Assembly (NCBI GenBank): GCA_963742205.1
Contig: CAVUKZ010000012.1
Location: 186,001 to 250,000, forward strand
Origin: WHSW01 sp963742205
Lineage (GTDB): Bacteria > Actinomycetota > Thermoleophilia > Solirubrobacterales > 70-9
Length of the DNA: 64,000 nucleotides
Direction: 5' to 3'
Shown here: positions 63,960 to 64,000 of the stretch, piece after piece
Layout: the number at the start of each line of letters is the position of its first letter
How positions within the stretch are numbered: position 1 is the first letter of the stretch
Position numbers and translations under genes: made by a program
The notes under the pieces: model-generated
The model's input: only the letters and a program-made list of their open reading frames with translations
Databases searched by the model: none
Told to the model about the DNA's origin: nothing

Positions 63960-64000
63960 GTTTCTTCGTTCTCCAGGTTCGTGTCGGGTCTTTCAGCCTG

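Overview
The window is about 64 kb of very GC-rich DNA. Gene density is high, GTG and TTG starts are common, and same-strand genes often overlap by four bases (ATGA, GTGA, CTGA). A fused 2-oxoglutarate dehydrogenase of the Kgd type, a group-3-like sigma factor with a MEDS/anti-sigma partner, a c-di-AMP riboswitch in front of an NlpC/P60 hydrolase, an AbiEi-like/DUF559 protein and a 'YANVVATLAL' leader peptide together suggest an actinobacterium. My inference is class Thermoleophilia (Solirubrobacterales or relatives), probably an environmental or metagenomic assembly.

Layout. 1-14 kb: a polyamine-type uptake and amine-catabolism region with three PotD-like binding proteins, two PotA ATPases, one fused PotB-PotC permease and one normal PotB/PotC pair, an FAD amine oxidase, a carbon-nitrogen hydrolase, a Ca2+/H+ antiporter, and LysR and TetR regulators. 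14-19 kb: AzlCD-type branched-chain amino acid exporter, a riboswitch-controlled cell-wall hydrolase, a conserved unknown protein, an anti-sigma/sigma pair, a decayed leader-peptide gene and an SDR. 19-31 kb: aconitase, a promoter-terminator unit that looks like an unannotated structured small RNA, a DUF3817 protein, a frameshifted PQQ-type sugar dehydrogenase with a glycine/aspartate-rich tail, a DUF559 gene lying exactly between two related palindromes, the fused 2-oxoglutarate dehydrogenase and a photolyase. 31-36 kb: fatty acyl-CoA reductase (FAR), an alkyl-DHAP-synthase-like flavoprotein and a UbiA-family prenyltransferase, suggesting ether-lipid synthesis. 36-47 kb: an acyl-CoA dehydrogenase pair, TetR/SMP-30, citrate synthase, a PfkB kinase, a quinone oxidoreductase, a DEAD-box helicase and two membrane proteins. 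47.5-52.9 kb: an EamA permease, then HAD phosphatase, APH-type kinase, a small ribbon-helix-helix-like protein behind a perfect 15-bp inverted repeat, an ACAD11-like dehydrogenase and a PhyH-like dioxygenase. This matches the domains of human ACAD10/ACAD11 split into separate genes. 52.9-57.8 kb: surface-glycan genes (methyltransferases, glycosyltransferases, acetyltransferase). 57.8-64 kb: TauE/SafE permease, Rrf2 regulator, PHP phosphoesterase, a badly damaged membrane protein, PlsC, and the sulfate-activation pair cysC/sat.

Quality note. Single-base indels break several clearly conserved genes. There are about seven affected genes in the first 51.8 kb, but most genes after 51.8 kb are hit, often more than once. 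The indels lie inside otherwise well-conserved domains, so sequencing or assembly error is the likeliest cause. I annotated those genes as whole genes and noted where each frame breaks.

Central metabolism (acnA, kgd, gltA) is spread through the window rather than clustered. The most distinctive accessory signals are the DUF559 palindrome cassette (24.36-25.32 kb), the small-RNA unit (22.08-22.30 kb), the HAD-APH-ACAD module (48.4-51.8 kb) and the dehydrogenase that keeps two lipoyl domains (25.35-29.71 kb).
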